Source: a virus
Length of the DNA stretch: 41,282 nucleotides
IMG/VR virus record: IMGVR_UViG_3300036790_000318
Coordinates: 1 to 41,282 of that record
Strand: one strand, 5' to 3'
Every line of letters starts with the position of its first letter. The stretch's first letter is position 1. The notes under the pieces were generated by a model that saw only the letters and a list, made by a program, of their open reading frames with translations, had not been told where the DNA came from and made no database searches. Below are positions 22,906 to 31,127 of the stretch, piece by piece. The translations under genes and the position numbers were made by a program.

Positions 22906-25025
22906 GTCGAATTCTCTAGGAGAATCGCGCCGCTGCCATCCTCCAAGGCGATATGTCCGGCACCGTTCTCCAACTCGATGTAGTTCTTGACGACGACGCC
23001 GGGACTGGCGGTGCCGATCAGATAGCCCAAAATCTGGTAGCGCAGATAGAGGTTGCCGACCTCGACATCCTGCGCCGAGGTGCCTTCCGCCGTGACCGTC
23101 ATCTGCTTGAACACGACGGGCTGATCCCAGGCGATTTGCTGCTGGATCAAATTGCCGCCGGGCTGAGCCAAGATGCCGATCTCGTCGAGCAGATTGCCGT
23201 TCTCGTCGGCCGCCGTGACCGTGACGTTATAGGGGCTCTTAATCATCAAGGTCGTCTCGATGATCGCGTTTTCTGACATGACCTGGTTATCGGGCAGGAG
23301 CGAGGTCTCGTAGGTCCAGCTCAGCGTCGCGCCGTTCTCGATGTAGTTGGAATCGGACAGCGCCACGGCGGGCGAGGTCCACAACTCGTTCGGCGCCGCG
23401 TACGGCACCATGACGAAGCCGCGCGACGGTTCCGGCACGTCCGGCCCCTTCCACGCCGCGATGAGCCGCGCCGGAAAGGTATGCGGCCCCGACCACGCCT
23501 TGATCGGCCCGAAGTGGAACCACCATTCCTGTACCGGCGAGCCCGTCGCGGCGGCGTTCTGCACGCTGACTCGGTAGACGCTCTGATTATAGGCCGCCGC
23601 CATTCGAGTCTGCGCCACCGCGTTGAGGAACGGATTGCAGATGCCGTCGCCGTTCGCGCCGATGGGATCGCTCAACACGCCAAGGAAATTGATGATGCGA
23701 AGCCCGTCCGTCGCGATGAAGGCGAGACCCTGCGGCGTCGCCGCGATGGTGTTGGGCGCGAGGCAGCCGACCCCGACGCCGATATTGTTTCTGGCGAAGT
23801 TCCCGGTCGATGGGTCGCCCGTGATCTGGGCGATGTTGGTTTCCTGAAAGACGATGAGCGCTTGGACCATACCGCCCAGCGCGGTCGAGGATAGCGGCAA
23901 TTGCGCCAGGGCGGTGATCTCCAAGCCGTTCGGAAAGGTGATCGCCTGAAAGAAACTGTCGTCGCTGACCTGGGTGGCGTTATCGGTATCGGAAAACACC
24001 AGGGCGCTGCCGACCGCGTAATAGGCGCGGCTGTTGAACTGGTTGACGGCCTGCGGGACGCCGGTCAGCGGGTTGGCGTTGGTGTTGCCGCTCGCCCATT
24101 GCGGGGTCGCCGCGGTTCCTCCGTTGATGGTGAGGGCGACACTGTTGGTACTGCCGGTCGTGTTGGCAGAGATCGTGATGGTCGAGCCGCCGGTGAAATC
24201 CACCGCCAGCACACCGTTCGCCGTTGCGTTGTTCGATAACGTGACCGTCGAGCCGGCAACATTGGTAACGAGCGTGCCCGCCGGAATCGCCGGTCCGGTC
24301 GCCGTCATGCCGATCAGAACGCCGGCGACGCTGGCAACGCCGGTGACGGATGGCGAGCCGCTGGTAAAGGTGCCGGTGGTTTCGAGATCGAATGTCCCCT
24401 CGGTTAGCGAAATTACGGTTGCACCGGCCGGAATGTTGGTCCCGGCAATCGTCATGCCGGGCGCGACGCCCGCCGCGACCGGATCGGTGGTCACGCTTTT
24501 GAGGACGTTGGTGCCGTCCGTATTGGCTACCAGATCGGTCGAGGTGAAGGCCGATTCATCAAGCCAGCCGAAATAGCCGTTGCTGCTGCCAAGAAAGCCA
24601 GGATGAGTAAAAACGATCCGCGCGCCGATGACCGCGATGGTGGGTGGCGTCCAATCGCCGGTGGTGGCTGGGGTCTGCGGCAAATTGTTGGCGGTGATGC
24701 CGGTGATGGGCAGGAAAACGTTGGCGTCCAGATCGTAGACGTAAGGCACATCGAGGCCGGCGAGCGTGCCGCTGGTTGCGCCCATGAAACCGTAGGCCAG
24801 ATTGCCGACAACGAGAAGCGCGGTGCCGGTCGCCGCTCCGCCAATACCAGGGAAGCCGGTGATCTCCGCAGAGGCGGCGCGCGGCACCCAGGCGTTGCGC
24901 GTCGTTTGCGATGGGATGAGATTCGTCAAGGCCAGCATCGCGCCCGGAAAGGCGTTGGTCGCGTCCTCCGAGTCGGTCACGCCCTTGGGGCGGAATGTGA
25001 GCGGGCGAGCGTTCCGAAGTGGCAC
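22902..25025 (-). CDS. Tail hub / tubular protein
   Basis: This encodes 707 residues from GTG 25025. The start, MPLRNARPLTFRPKGVTDSEDA, then NAFPGAMLALTNLIPS, fits large podovirus tail-tube or DNA-stabilising hub proteins (P22 gp10 or T7 gp12 type). About residues 195-330 are Thr/Gly/Val-rich repeats that look like an inserted Ig-like region. The later QALIVFQETNIAQITGDPSTG and RMAAAYNQSVYRVSV match hub proteins in style. It sits between the adaptor and the fibre genes, as expected. Confidence 0.7.
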   Translation of the reverse strand: MPLRNARPLTFRPKGVTDSEDATNAFPGAMLALTNLIPSQTTRNAWVPRAASAEITGFPGIGGAATGTALLVVGNLAYGFMGATSGTLAGLDVPYVYDLDANVFLPITGITANNLPQTPATTGDWTPPTIAVIGARIVFTHPGFLGSSNGYFGWLDESAFTSTDLVANTDGTNVLKSVTTDPVAAGVAPGMTIAGTNIPAGATVISLTEGTFDLETTGTFTSGSPSVTGVASVAGVLIGMTATGPAIPAGTLVTNVAGSTVTLSNNATANGVLAVDFTGGSTITISANTTGSTNSVALTINGGTAATPQWASGNTNANPLTGVPQAVNQFNSRAYYAVGSALVFSDTDNATQVSDDSFFQAITFPNGLEITALAQLPLSSTALGGMVQALIVFQETNIAQITGDPSTGNFARNNIGVGVGCLAPNTIAATPQGLAFIATDGLRIINFLGVLSDPIGANGDGICNPFLNAVAQTRMAAAYNQSVYRVSVQNAAATGSPVQEWWFHFGPIKAWSGPHTFPARLIAAWKGPDVPEPSRGFVMVPYAAPNELWTSPAVALSDSNYIENGATLSWTYETSLLPDNQVMSENAIIETTLMIKSPYNVTVTAADENGNLLDEIGILAQPGGNLIQQQIAWDQPVVFKQMTVTAEGTSAQDVEVGNLYLRYQILGYLIGTASPGVVVKNYIELENGAGHIALEDGSGAILLENST

Positions 25026-25026
25026 G

Positions 25027-25578
25027 TCAGACCTGGAGCGCCAATTGTGGAGAGGCGGGCGCGATTATCTCCTCGGCAAAACCCTGTTCCGCAAGATCGC
25101 GATTTGCCCCCTCTCGCCGCATATAGATCAGGACAGCCTCAAATTCAGTAATCGTCCCATTGCTTTTAAGGTGATTCGCTCGATTTGAGATGATGCGAAC
25201 GTTTCCCCGAACATACCCAAGTTGAGGCCTCACGCGATCAAGCGACGGCGCGGTCATGTTGCGCCATCCCATTTGACCGCGTCCCCATTCCAGCCGGATG
25301 CCAAGCACGGGACAGAATTCCGGTACTGAAATATCCCCGGGAGTAAGGTCGAAGGGCAGCCCTTTGCTGGATGCGCGGTCGCGAGCGTGACGCCATAGGT
25401 AGCCAGCCGGGTCAGCACTTTTCCGAGCAAACTCGACAGCAGCGCGCCCCGACTTGCCGAGCCGGTCGCGCTTTTTCCGAGCCCACTCTCTGTTGGTTCG
25501 GCGATGCCATTCAGGGTGGGCGAGCCTGTAGTCATTGGCCTTCTGCCGATTGATAACCGGGTTCTTGCTGCTGGGCAT
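25027..25578 (-). CDS. Free-standing HNH-family endonuclease
   Basis: This encodes 183 residues. The C-terminal part APSLDRVRPQLGYVRGNVRI, then ISNRANHLKSNGT, is a pattern typical of phage HNH endonucleases, preceded by CPVLGIRLEWG. The N-terminus is basic (NREWARKKRDRLGKSGRAA), for DNA binding. Such genes spread by cutting alleles that lack them. It has a strong AGGAG ribosome site and lower G+C than its neighbours. It separates the adaptor and hub genes, which are otherwise adjacent functions. Confidence 0.8.
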   Translation of the reverse strand: MPSSKNPVINRQKANDYRLAHPEWHRRTNREWARKKRDRLGKSGRAAVEFARKSADPAGYLWRHARDRASSKGLPFDLTPGDISVPEFCPVLGIRLEWGRGQMGWRNMTAPSLDRVRPQLGYVRGNVRIISNRANHLKSNGTITEFEAVLIYMRREGANRDLAEQGFAEEIIAPASPQLALQV

Positions 25579-25590
25579 CGCGCACTCCTG

Positions 25591-26379
25591 TCATTGGAAT
25601 GCCCGCATTATACCATCCAACGAGAAGCATAGGAATACCAGCCAACCAACTACCTTTGTTGACGGCAAAATACTAAATTGCGAGCCGAAGCGGCGACGAT
25701 CCAGCTTCACCGTCTTGGCGCGAGTCTCAGGATTGTCGATCTGCGGGAGTATGCGTCGCAGGATGCCCTGCGCGCCTTCCGGCCCCTCGCCCAGATACGC
25801 CTGCCAGCGCGCATCGTCGGCGATCTTCATCAGTTCGCCCGCAAGCCGCGTGTAGAGGTAGGTCGAGGACGGGAACCACGGCACCCCGGCGTTGGTCTCC
25901 GGCGCGGCCACGGCCTGGCTCGACGCGCGGTAGCGGACATAAACCGGGTAGTTGCCCGAGGGCGGCGGATAGACGTACATGCCTGGGTTGGTCTGGCCCA
26001 GAACCACCGTGTACCAATAGGGATAGGATTGCAGGCCGGCCTGCTGGACCGTCATGTCGAATTCCATGGGGTCCAGCGCAATCATCGGGTAGGGCACGCC
26101 CAAGAGCGTCCAGAACACGTCGCCGAATTCGGCGCGCAGGAAGTCGGTCGGCATGGTGTAGGGGCCGCTGCCAACCTGTACCGGCGAGGTCGCGGGCGGC
26201 GTCAGCGCGGTATTGAAATTGAAGGTGGTGAATTTTTCCTGGGCGTCGAAATCGTAGGTCTGCGCCAGTTCCTCAAGGATAGCATTGAACATCTGCCCGG
26301 CTTGGGCCGTGAAGCCGGGAACCTTGGCGATCTGGGTAGCAAGCGCGACGATTTGCTGGAAGGTGAGCTGGGCGCTCAT
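25591..26379 (-). CDS. Head-tail adaptor protein (P22 gp4 / T7 gp11-like)
   Basis: This encodes 262 residues. The pattern of an N-terminal helix, YTMPTDFLRAEFGDVFW, MYVYPPPSGNYPVYVRYR and TYLYTRLAGELMKIADDARW is that of podovirus adaptor or tail-tubular-A proteins, which close the portal after packaging. After DRRRFGSQFSILPSTKVVGW, where related proteins in my experience end, 16 extra residues (LVFLCFSLDGIMRAFQ) run into the HNH insertion, suggesting loss of the original stop. Confidence 0.7.
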   Translation of the reverse strand: MSAQLTFQQIVALATQIAKVPGFTAQAGQMFNAILEELAQTYDFDAQEKFTTFNFNTALTPPATSPVQVGSGPYTMPTDFLRAEFGDVFWTLLGVPYPMIALDPMEFDMTVQQAGLQSYPYWYTVVLGQTNPGMYVYPPPSGNYPVYVRYRASSQAVAAPETNAGVPWFPSSTYLYTRLAGELMKIADDARWQAYLGEGPEGAQGILRRILPQIDNPETRAKTVKLDRRRFGSQFSILPSTKVVGWLVFLCFSLDGIMRAFQ

Positions 26380-26382
26380 CGC

Positions 26383-26982
26383 TCATGCCGCGTCGCCCAG
26401 AACGGCTTTCCTCTTGTCGATCTCGCCCCGAAGCCGCGCGATCTCCTCCTCATAGCGCTTAACCCCGACCTGATCGTGGCTTTTCAGAAACTCCTCGCGC
26501 TCCGCCTTAACCTTGGCCTTCTCGTCGGCCACCTTGGCGATCTGACGCTCGACGTTTTCGAGATCGCTCTTGATGTGGCCCTGCGGCCGGAACTGACCGC
26601 GCCGCCCGCTGGTGTCGTGTTCGCTCTCGGCCTTCGAGACGATCTCGGAATAGCGCTTGCGCAACTCCTCGATCTCGACATCGCGAGCCGCCTGCTCCTT
26701 CTGGTATTTGGCCTCGACCGCCGGCATGTCCTCTTGGAACCGCGCCAACGCCTGCTCGTTCTTCCGCAACTCCTCGCTGAGATCGACGATCTCGTACCGC
26801 GCCTTCTGGCGGTCGAAGATGCGGAACACGCGATCCACGATCTCGTGCGCCTCATTCTCCGCCGTCGCCTGCACCAGCATGGTCCGCACCGCCATCTGAC
26901 GGTCGCCGCCGAAATTGCCGGTCAGCGTAATGTCAATGCCCGGCGTCTCGACCTCGGCCTTGAGCTTGCCCGCCCCATCCAT
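26383..26982 (-). CDS. Coiled-coil virion-region protein
   Basis: This encodes 199 residues. The first 60 residues are mixed strand and helix (TPGIDITLTGNFGGDRQMAV). Residues 65-195 are a long, highly charged coiled coil (SEELRKNEQALARFQEDMPA; VAELRGEIDKRKA-like end). No enzyme motif. Its place between capsid and adaptor suggests a head-completion or minor head role; this is inference. Confidence 0.65.
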   Translation of the reverse strand: MDGAGKLKAEVETPGIDITLTGNFGGDRQMAVRTMLVQATAENEAHEIVDRVFRIFDRQKARYEIVDLSEELRKNEQALARFQEDMPAVEAKYQKEQAARDVEIEELRKRYSEIVSKAESEHDTSGRRGQFRPQGHIKSDLENVERQIAKVADEKAKVKAEREEFLKSHDQVGVKRYEEEIARLRGEIDKRKAVLGDAA

Positions 26983-26984
26983 CT

Positions 26985-27278
26985 CTATCCCACCGCCCCC
27001 TCTGCCAAATCGATGCTCGGAATAATAATTTCGATCTGCGGCACCGGAGGCTCGACAATATCGACTGGGTTACGTGGTTTACGGAGAATCTGAGCAATTA
27101 GATAGGCAGCCGCCTTTTCGAGGTCCCGGTCATAGTTGCCTGAGCGGGAGACAGCCGCGCGCCATCCGCAGCGTATGCCATCGACCAGCGCTCTTGCCCC
27201 AATCGTCAGAAGCAAGTTCTCCGGGTCGCTCTTATCGGCATGATTCAGGATACTGATCTTGAAGTCGGTAATCTCCAT
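26985..27278 (-). CDS. Hypothetical head-region protein
   Basis: This encodes 97 residues, starting MEITDFKISILNHADKSDPE. It has a helical centre (DRDLEKAAAYLIAQILRK) and a Pro/Ile-rich acidic end. No known family. Gaps of only two to three bases separate it from both neighbours, so it is part of the same transcript. Confidence 0.65.
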   Translation of the reverse strand: MEITDFKISILNHADKSDPENLLLTIGARALVDGIRCGWRAAVSRSGNYDRDLEKAAAYLIAQILRKPRNPVDIVEPPVPQIEIIIPSIDLAEGAVG

Positions 27279-27281
27279 CGA

Positions 27282-27797
27282 TCAGGCTCCGGTCGGCGCG
27301 TTGCGGACGGCGCCGGAGCGCGCGTTGACCTCGGTGAGGCGCTGGCTTTGGTAAAACTGGATCAGCGGCTCGCCCTTGAGCGAGTGCTCGTGCTGCCAGG
27401 TCCGATACATGATGTCGCGGATCGAATCGGCGACGCGGCGTTTCACGGTGACGATCTGGCCCTGCCAGAACCGCCGCCCATCGAGCGACATGCCGGGCAA
27501 GCCCTTGCCGTTGGTGGTACCGAAGGAAGCATAGGGCGCGAGATCGATCTGGATCGTCACCATCTCGCCGCCCGGATCGTCGTCGGGCCGCAGGTTTTCC
27601 TCCTCCTGCAACCGGCGCGTCTCCTGCTCCTCGACCATCTTGGCCGCGAGCTTCCTCCGCTCGTCGTCGATCTTCTTGCGCGCCTTGGCCTGGGCCGCGC
27701 GCACCTCGTCGTTGGTGAGGATCGGATGCAGACGCTCCTCGGCCGCCGCCTCGATCTTGGTCTCCGGCTTCGGCGCGTCGGGCTTTTTCTCGGTCAT
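27282..27797 (-). CDS. Hypothetical head-region protein with charged N-terminal helix
   Basis: This encodes 171 residues from ATG 27797, chosen because GAGGAC lies just upstream. Residues 1-75 are a charged helix (ARKKIDDERRKLAAKMVEEQ). The C-terminal part is folded and aromatic (IQIDLAPYASFGTTNGKG, SIRDIMYRTWQHEHSL). This looks like a minor head or connector protein found next to N4-gp56-type capsid genes. Function inferred from position only. Confidence 0.6.
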   Translation of the reverse strand: MTEKKPDAPKPETKIEAAAEERLHPILTNDEVRAAQAKARKKIDDERRKLAAKMVEEQETRRLQEEENLRPDDDPGGEMVTIQIDLAPYASFGTTNGKGLPGMSLDGRRFWQGQIVTVKRRVADSIRDIMYRTWQHEHSLKGEPLIQFYQSQRLTEVNARSGAVRNAPTGA

Positions 27798-27804
27798 GTC
27801 GTCC

Positions 27805-28362
27805 TCAACTATGGGTGAAATCGGACACGGTGAGCGTGTCCGCGACATTGGTGCCGGTCGCGGCTTTGGTCAAGGTCAGGCTCAGCCCGTTCGCCGCGAT
27901 GGTCTCAATGAAGGTCGCCGCCGGAATGTCCGCCGCGCTCGACGCGATCAGCATGCCGGGCCGCCAGCCCAATGACAGGACGTTGATCGACAGATTGTCT
28001 ATCAAGCTCGAAGTGTGGGTGTTGCCGGTCGCCGTAAGGGTCGCGGGCAACGAGGAGAACGGCACCAGGATCGGGAACCCCTCGGCATTCACCGCCACCC
28101 AATCGCCAGGTTGCATTTGCAGGACGCCCCGGTTCGGCACATAGAGCAAGCCGTTCGAGGAGAAGGCGCCGGGCCAGATTTTAGATGCCCCGCCCAGCGT
28201 GCCGGCACCGAACGTCTGGGTGCCGTTCCCGCCCGCCGCCGCGAAATCGTCGAGGATCGAGTTGGCGATGGCCGCCACATCCGCCGCCGCCATCCCGCCG
28301 CGCTGAAATTGCAGCGCCGTCAGGGTGGTGGTGAGGAGAGTGCCGAGGGTCTTGGTCGCCAA
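27805..28362 (-). CDS. Hypothetical virion protein
   Basis: This encodes 185 residues. The N-terminal helix (TLGTLLTTTLTALQFQRGG; AAIANSILDDFAAAG) is followed by a beta-rich body with PGDWVAVNAEGFPILVP. The C-terminal half is Ala/Thr/Leu-rich with alternating strands. It could be a capsid decoration or connector protein. It lies four bases after the 85-residue gene. Confidence 0.6.
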   Translation of the reverse strand: MATKTLGTLLTTTLTALQFQRGGMAAADVAAIANSILDDFAAAGGNGTQTFGAGTLGGASKIWPGAFSSNGLLYVPNRGVLQMQPGDWVAVNAEGFPILVPFSSLPATLTATGNTHTSSLIDNLSINVLSLGWRPGMLIASSAADIPAATFIETIAANGLSLTLTKAATGTNVADTLTVSDFTHS

Positions 28363-28365
28363 GGG

Positions 28366-28623
28366 TCAACCCCCGCCGCTCGCGAAGCCCTGGATTTGGC
28401 CGATATTGGCGTTGAACGCGGCAGCCATATTGGTTGCGGCCGTGTTGCACGCCGTCACGATGTTCGCCGTCGAGGGAGCATTCCCGCCGGGCACCAGCAC
28501 CGCGCCGCCCGAACCCCCAAAATCGGTGGTCACTGTCAGCGTCTGCGCATCGTTGACAGACATCGCGCCCGCGCCATCCGGCACCCAGACGACCGAGGCG
28601 CGGAACTTAAGTTTGTAGGCCAT
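28366..28623 (-). CDS. Small hypothetical virion protein
   Basis: This encodes 85 residues with AGGAG about eight bases upstream of the ATG. It starts MAYKLKFRASVVWVPDGAGA and ends with an Ala/Asn-rich helix and a Gly tail. It lies directly after the major capsid gene, where decoration or stabilising proteins are often found. No family recognised. Confidence 0.65.
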   Translation of the reverse strand: MAYKLKFRASVVWVPDGAGAMSVNDAQTLTVTTDFGGSGGAVLVPGGNAPSTANIVTACNTAATNMAAAFNANIGQIQGFASGGG

Positions 28624-28635
28624 GGTCAGGTGCTC

Positions 28636-30051
28636 CTAGCCGAAGGTCGCCGAAAAAGCGCTGGTGCACTCGATACGGGCGGCGAACTGCGCGTTGAGGA
28701 TGATTGTTCCATAATACGCCTTCCAACCAACGATGCGAAGTTGGTTGAGCGGGTCCGATTTATCGGCATCCTTCAAGTAGGTGAACTTGGCGTTGTCGAG
28801 CATGACCTGCCCGTAGGCGCCGCGCCCAAAGAGGAAGTTCGGATAGACCGTGATGCCGGTCGCAGGCGCCGCCGGTGGCGCCTGGGCAACGCCGAGGCCG
28901 GTGATGACCGCCGTGGTGCCGGGCTGCAACTGCACTGCCTGGCCTTGCAGCGGGCCGACCGTGGGGCCCGCGGCGCTGAGGCCAAGCTGGCCGGGCGAGG
29001 TGGTGGTGCCGACATAGACGTTGTAGGTGAACCCGGGATTGGCCGGCAGCACCACCGAGATCGAACCATTCGGGCCGACCACGTTCATCGAGTTCGAGAC
29101 CTGATAAATCTGGCTCTCGTACTGGTTCTGCGTGTCGGACGCGGTGACGATGATGTAGTAAGCTCCGGTCGGGAGCGCGCCGGCCGTGCCGGGCGTCCCG
29201 TTGATCTGGGCGAATCCGGTGAAGGTCGGCACCATGTTGGAGGAGCACCACCGCGTCCCGCCCCACTCGCCGATCTCATAATTGTAGAGCCGGTTCAAAT
29301 CGCTGTAGGTGCGCGCCAGCACGACGGTCGAATTCTGCGACCAGTCGGCGACGACGAGGGTGTGGCAGATGCCGGCATAGTGCGGCATGCCGCGCGGATT
29401 GGCGGAGGCGCGGGCGCCACCGGATTCGACGGACAGCTTCGTGTCCGTCATCTCGTCGCCCATGAAGCGCGGCGCGCCGATGGTCTGCAAGGCCCCGGAG
29501 GTGCGCAAGACGGTCGTGGTGTCGAGCACGTCGCCCGCCAATAGCGCGGCGCGGCTGCCACGGCTGTTGACGTAGTTGACCTGGGTGAGCCCCATCAGGG
29601 CATTCATGGTGTTGCGTTCGAGGGTTTCCGAGAGCTGCAATCCGACCAGCTCGATCGCCTTCTTGAACAGCGGGTGCTTCGTCGTCAGCTCGGCGACATC
29701 CGTGATCGTCACCTTGTCGCCCCATTGCTGGGCGACGGCACTGACCTGCTGGATGGTCATCGTTTCGCCGATCGGCGGCACGCCTTCCGACAAGGGCGCC
29801 TGCGGCAGCGGGATACGATTGTAGCGGGTGGCGGTATAGGTATTGCCCATGCCCTTCGGGAGGGTCAGGGGGTCGCCGAACTGATAGGCGACCAGTTGGC
29901 GGCGGGCGAGCGGCAAAGTCTCGTCCGCGATGTAGTTTTGCATGTCGGCGGAGAACTGACCCGCCGTGTTGGTGGCAAAGGCCACGTTCGGAGAGTGGTA
30001 CTCGCCGTATTCGTCGTGCCGCGATGGTGCGCGGAAACCCTGGAAATCCAT
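28636..30051 (-). CDS. Major capsid protein, N4-gp56-like, with inserted domain
   Basis: This encodes 471 residues from ATG 30051, which has GGAGG seven bases upstream (the GTG at 30057 is less likely). The core, with ADETLPLARRQLVAYQFGDP, WGDKVTITDVAEL and DKSDPLNQLRIVGWKAYYGT plus the final ILNAQFAARIECTSAF, matches the N4-gp56 capsid family (HK97 fold). Between about residues 280 and 400 an extra Gly/Pro/Thr-rich beta region (TYNVYVGTTTSPGQLGLSAA) interrupts the core and looks like an Ig-like surface domain. It forms the head shell. Confidence 0.85.
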   Translation of the reverse strand: MDFQGFRAPSRHDEYGEYHSPNVAFATNTAGQFSADMQNYIADETLPLARRQLVAYQFGDPLTLPKGMGNTYTATRYNRIPLPQAPLSEGVPPIGETMTIQQVSAVAQQWGDKVTITDVAELTTKHPLFKKAIELVGLQLSETLERNTMNALMGLTQVNYVNSRGSRAALLAGDVLDTTTVLRTSGALQTIGAPRFMGDEMTDTKLSVESGGARASANPRGMPHYAGICHTLVVADWSQNSTVVLARTYSDLNRLYNYEIGEWGGTRWCSSNMVPTFTGFAQINGTPGTAGALPTGAYYIIVTASDTQNQYESQIYQVSNSMNVVGPNGSISVVLPANPGFTYNVYVGTTTSPGQLGLSAAGPTVGPLQGQAVQLQPGTTAVITGLGVAQAPPAAPATGITVYPNFLFGRGAYGQVMLDNAKFTYLKDADKSDPLNQLRIVGWKAYYGTIILNAQFAARIECTSAFSATFG

Positions 30052-30095
30052 CGTCACCCTCCGTTCGCGACGGAGGGCGCTGGTGCGCTACTCCG

Positions 30096-30872
30096 TCAGA
30101 TCATGCCGTCCGCGTCGTAAGAGTCGATGCGCTTCTGGAGGTCCGACCTCCCCGCACCGCGCCCTGCCGGCGCCACATCGCTACCCCGGCCACCACGGGC
30201 CGGCACCGTCTGCCGCTGGCGCTGCGCATCCGCGCGCCGTGTCTGCTTCCCCTTGGCCCGCGCAGCCCGTTCCAGCGCGCGCTCGCCAAGAATGTATTTC
30301 AGCACCACCTCGCGCTTCGGGTTGTTCCCCTGCGTTCGCCACAAGGCCAACGTGGCCTCGACGGTATCGCGCAGTTCTTCCGTAATCGCGCGGCGTTCGC
30401 ACAGCCGATCAAACGCACCTTGATCGATGGCATCCGCCGTCTGGTACTGCATGCCGCCAAGCTGGCGGTTGAACTGTTCACGCTGCTCTTGCAGCAAAAA
30501 ATCCGTCCGCTCGTCGGGCGACATGAGGGCGATGCGCTGGCGCCGCTCCTCCGCCTGCCGGGCTTGTTCCGCCGGGTCGGGCATCCGGGGCGCCGCGCGC
30601 CGCTGACGCTCCTCGTCGCGCTCGCGTTCCGCCCGCTGGGCCCGCGCCCGCAATTCCCGAATAGTGTCCGAGGCGCTCCGCTTCGCGGGGGCCGGAGGTG
30701 ACTCGCCGTCGCCTTCCTCGCCTTCCACCGGCTCGGCACCATCCTCGGCACCTTCTCCCGGCTCGGGCGGATCGCCCTCATCGCCTGCATCGTCAGCGGA
30801 GTCGATCTCGTCTACATCGTCAACGGGATCGAGTTCGTCCGTTGCGACGCCCGGCTTCGGATCATCGGCCAT
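30096..30872 (-). CDS. Capsid scaffolding protein
   Basis: This encodes 258 residues. Residues 1-60 are extremely acidic (Asp/Glu/Pro/Gly). About 65-145 are a long charged helix (RAQRAERERDEERQRR), and the C-terminus is basic and Gly/Arg-rich, ending LQKRIDSYDADGMI. An acidic start plus a basic capsid-binding tail, placed just before the capsid gene, is typical of scaffolding proteins that shape the procapsid and are then released. Confidence 0.8.
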   Translation of the reverse strand: MADDPKPGVATDELDPVDDVDEIDSADDAGDEGDPPEPGEGAEDGAEPVEGEEGDGESPPAPAKRSASDTIRELRARAQRAERERDEERQRRAAPRMPDPAEQARQAEERRQRIALMSPDERTDFLLQEQREQFNRQLGGMQYQTADAIDQGAFDRLCERRAITEELRDTVEATLALWRTQGNNPKREVVLKYILGERALERAARAKGKQTRRADAQRQRQTVPARGGRGSDVAPAGRGAGRSDLQKRIDSYDADGMI

Positions 30873-31127
30873 ATCGGTCCTCCAGCACCTTACGGGTGCG
30901 ATTTCGGGGTTGTTGGCAACTACCGGCTGCCAGTCGTGGCATCACCATTGATAGAAAATTTCTATCGTGTCAAGCGTGTTGCCGCAATTGCCCTATTTCC
31001 CTTGCGAGGTGTCAGGGTTTGCCCATGCCCGCAAGCAATGAGATTCGTGGGACTTTCGGGGTAGGGATCGCGGCCTTCGAGCCGGTACGCTAGTCCGCCT
31101 TTGGTAATGACACCTCCCGCTCGAAAC
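30873..31127. other. 255-bp gap with palindrome and promoter-like box
   Basis: This is the only large gap inside the head genes. It holds the TGATAGA-N5-TCTATC repeat at 30949-30967 and a leftward TTGACA right beside it. The rest has no convincing gene. An internal leftward promoter for scaffold and capsid would fit the gap's position. Confidence 0.55.
30949..30973 (-). promoter_or_regulatory. Operator-like repeat abutting a leftward TTGACA box (site S3)
   Basis: On the + strand TGATAGA-AAATT-TCTATCG (30949-30967) has the same arms and 5-base spacer as two sites near 39.1-39.2 kb. Its core is a perfect 17-bp palindrome (30950-30966). On the - strand a perfect TTGACA (30973-30968) touches it. 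The matching -10 is weak (TATCAA at 14 bases, or poorer hexamers at 17), so the promoter may need an activator. Confidence 0.5.
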
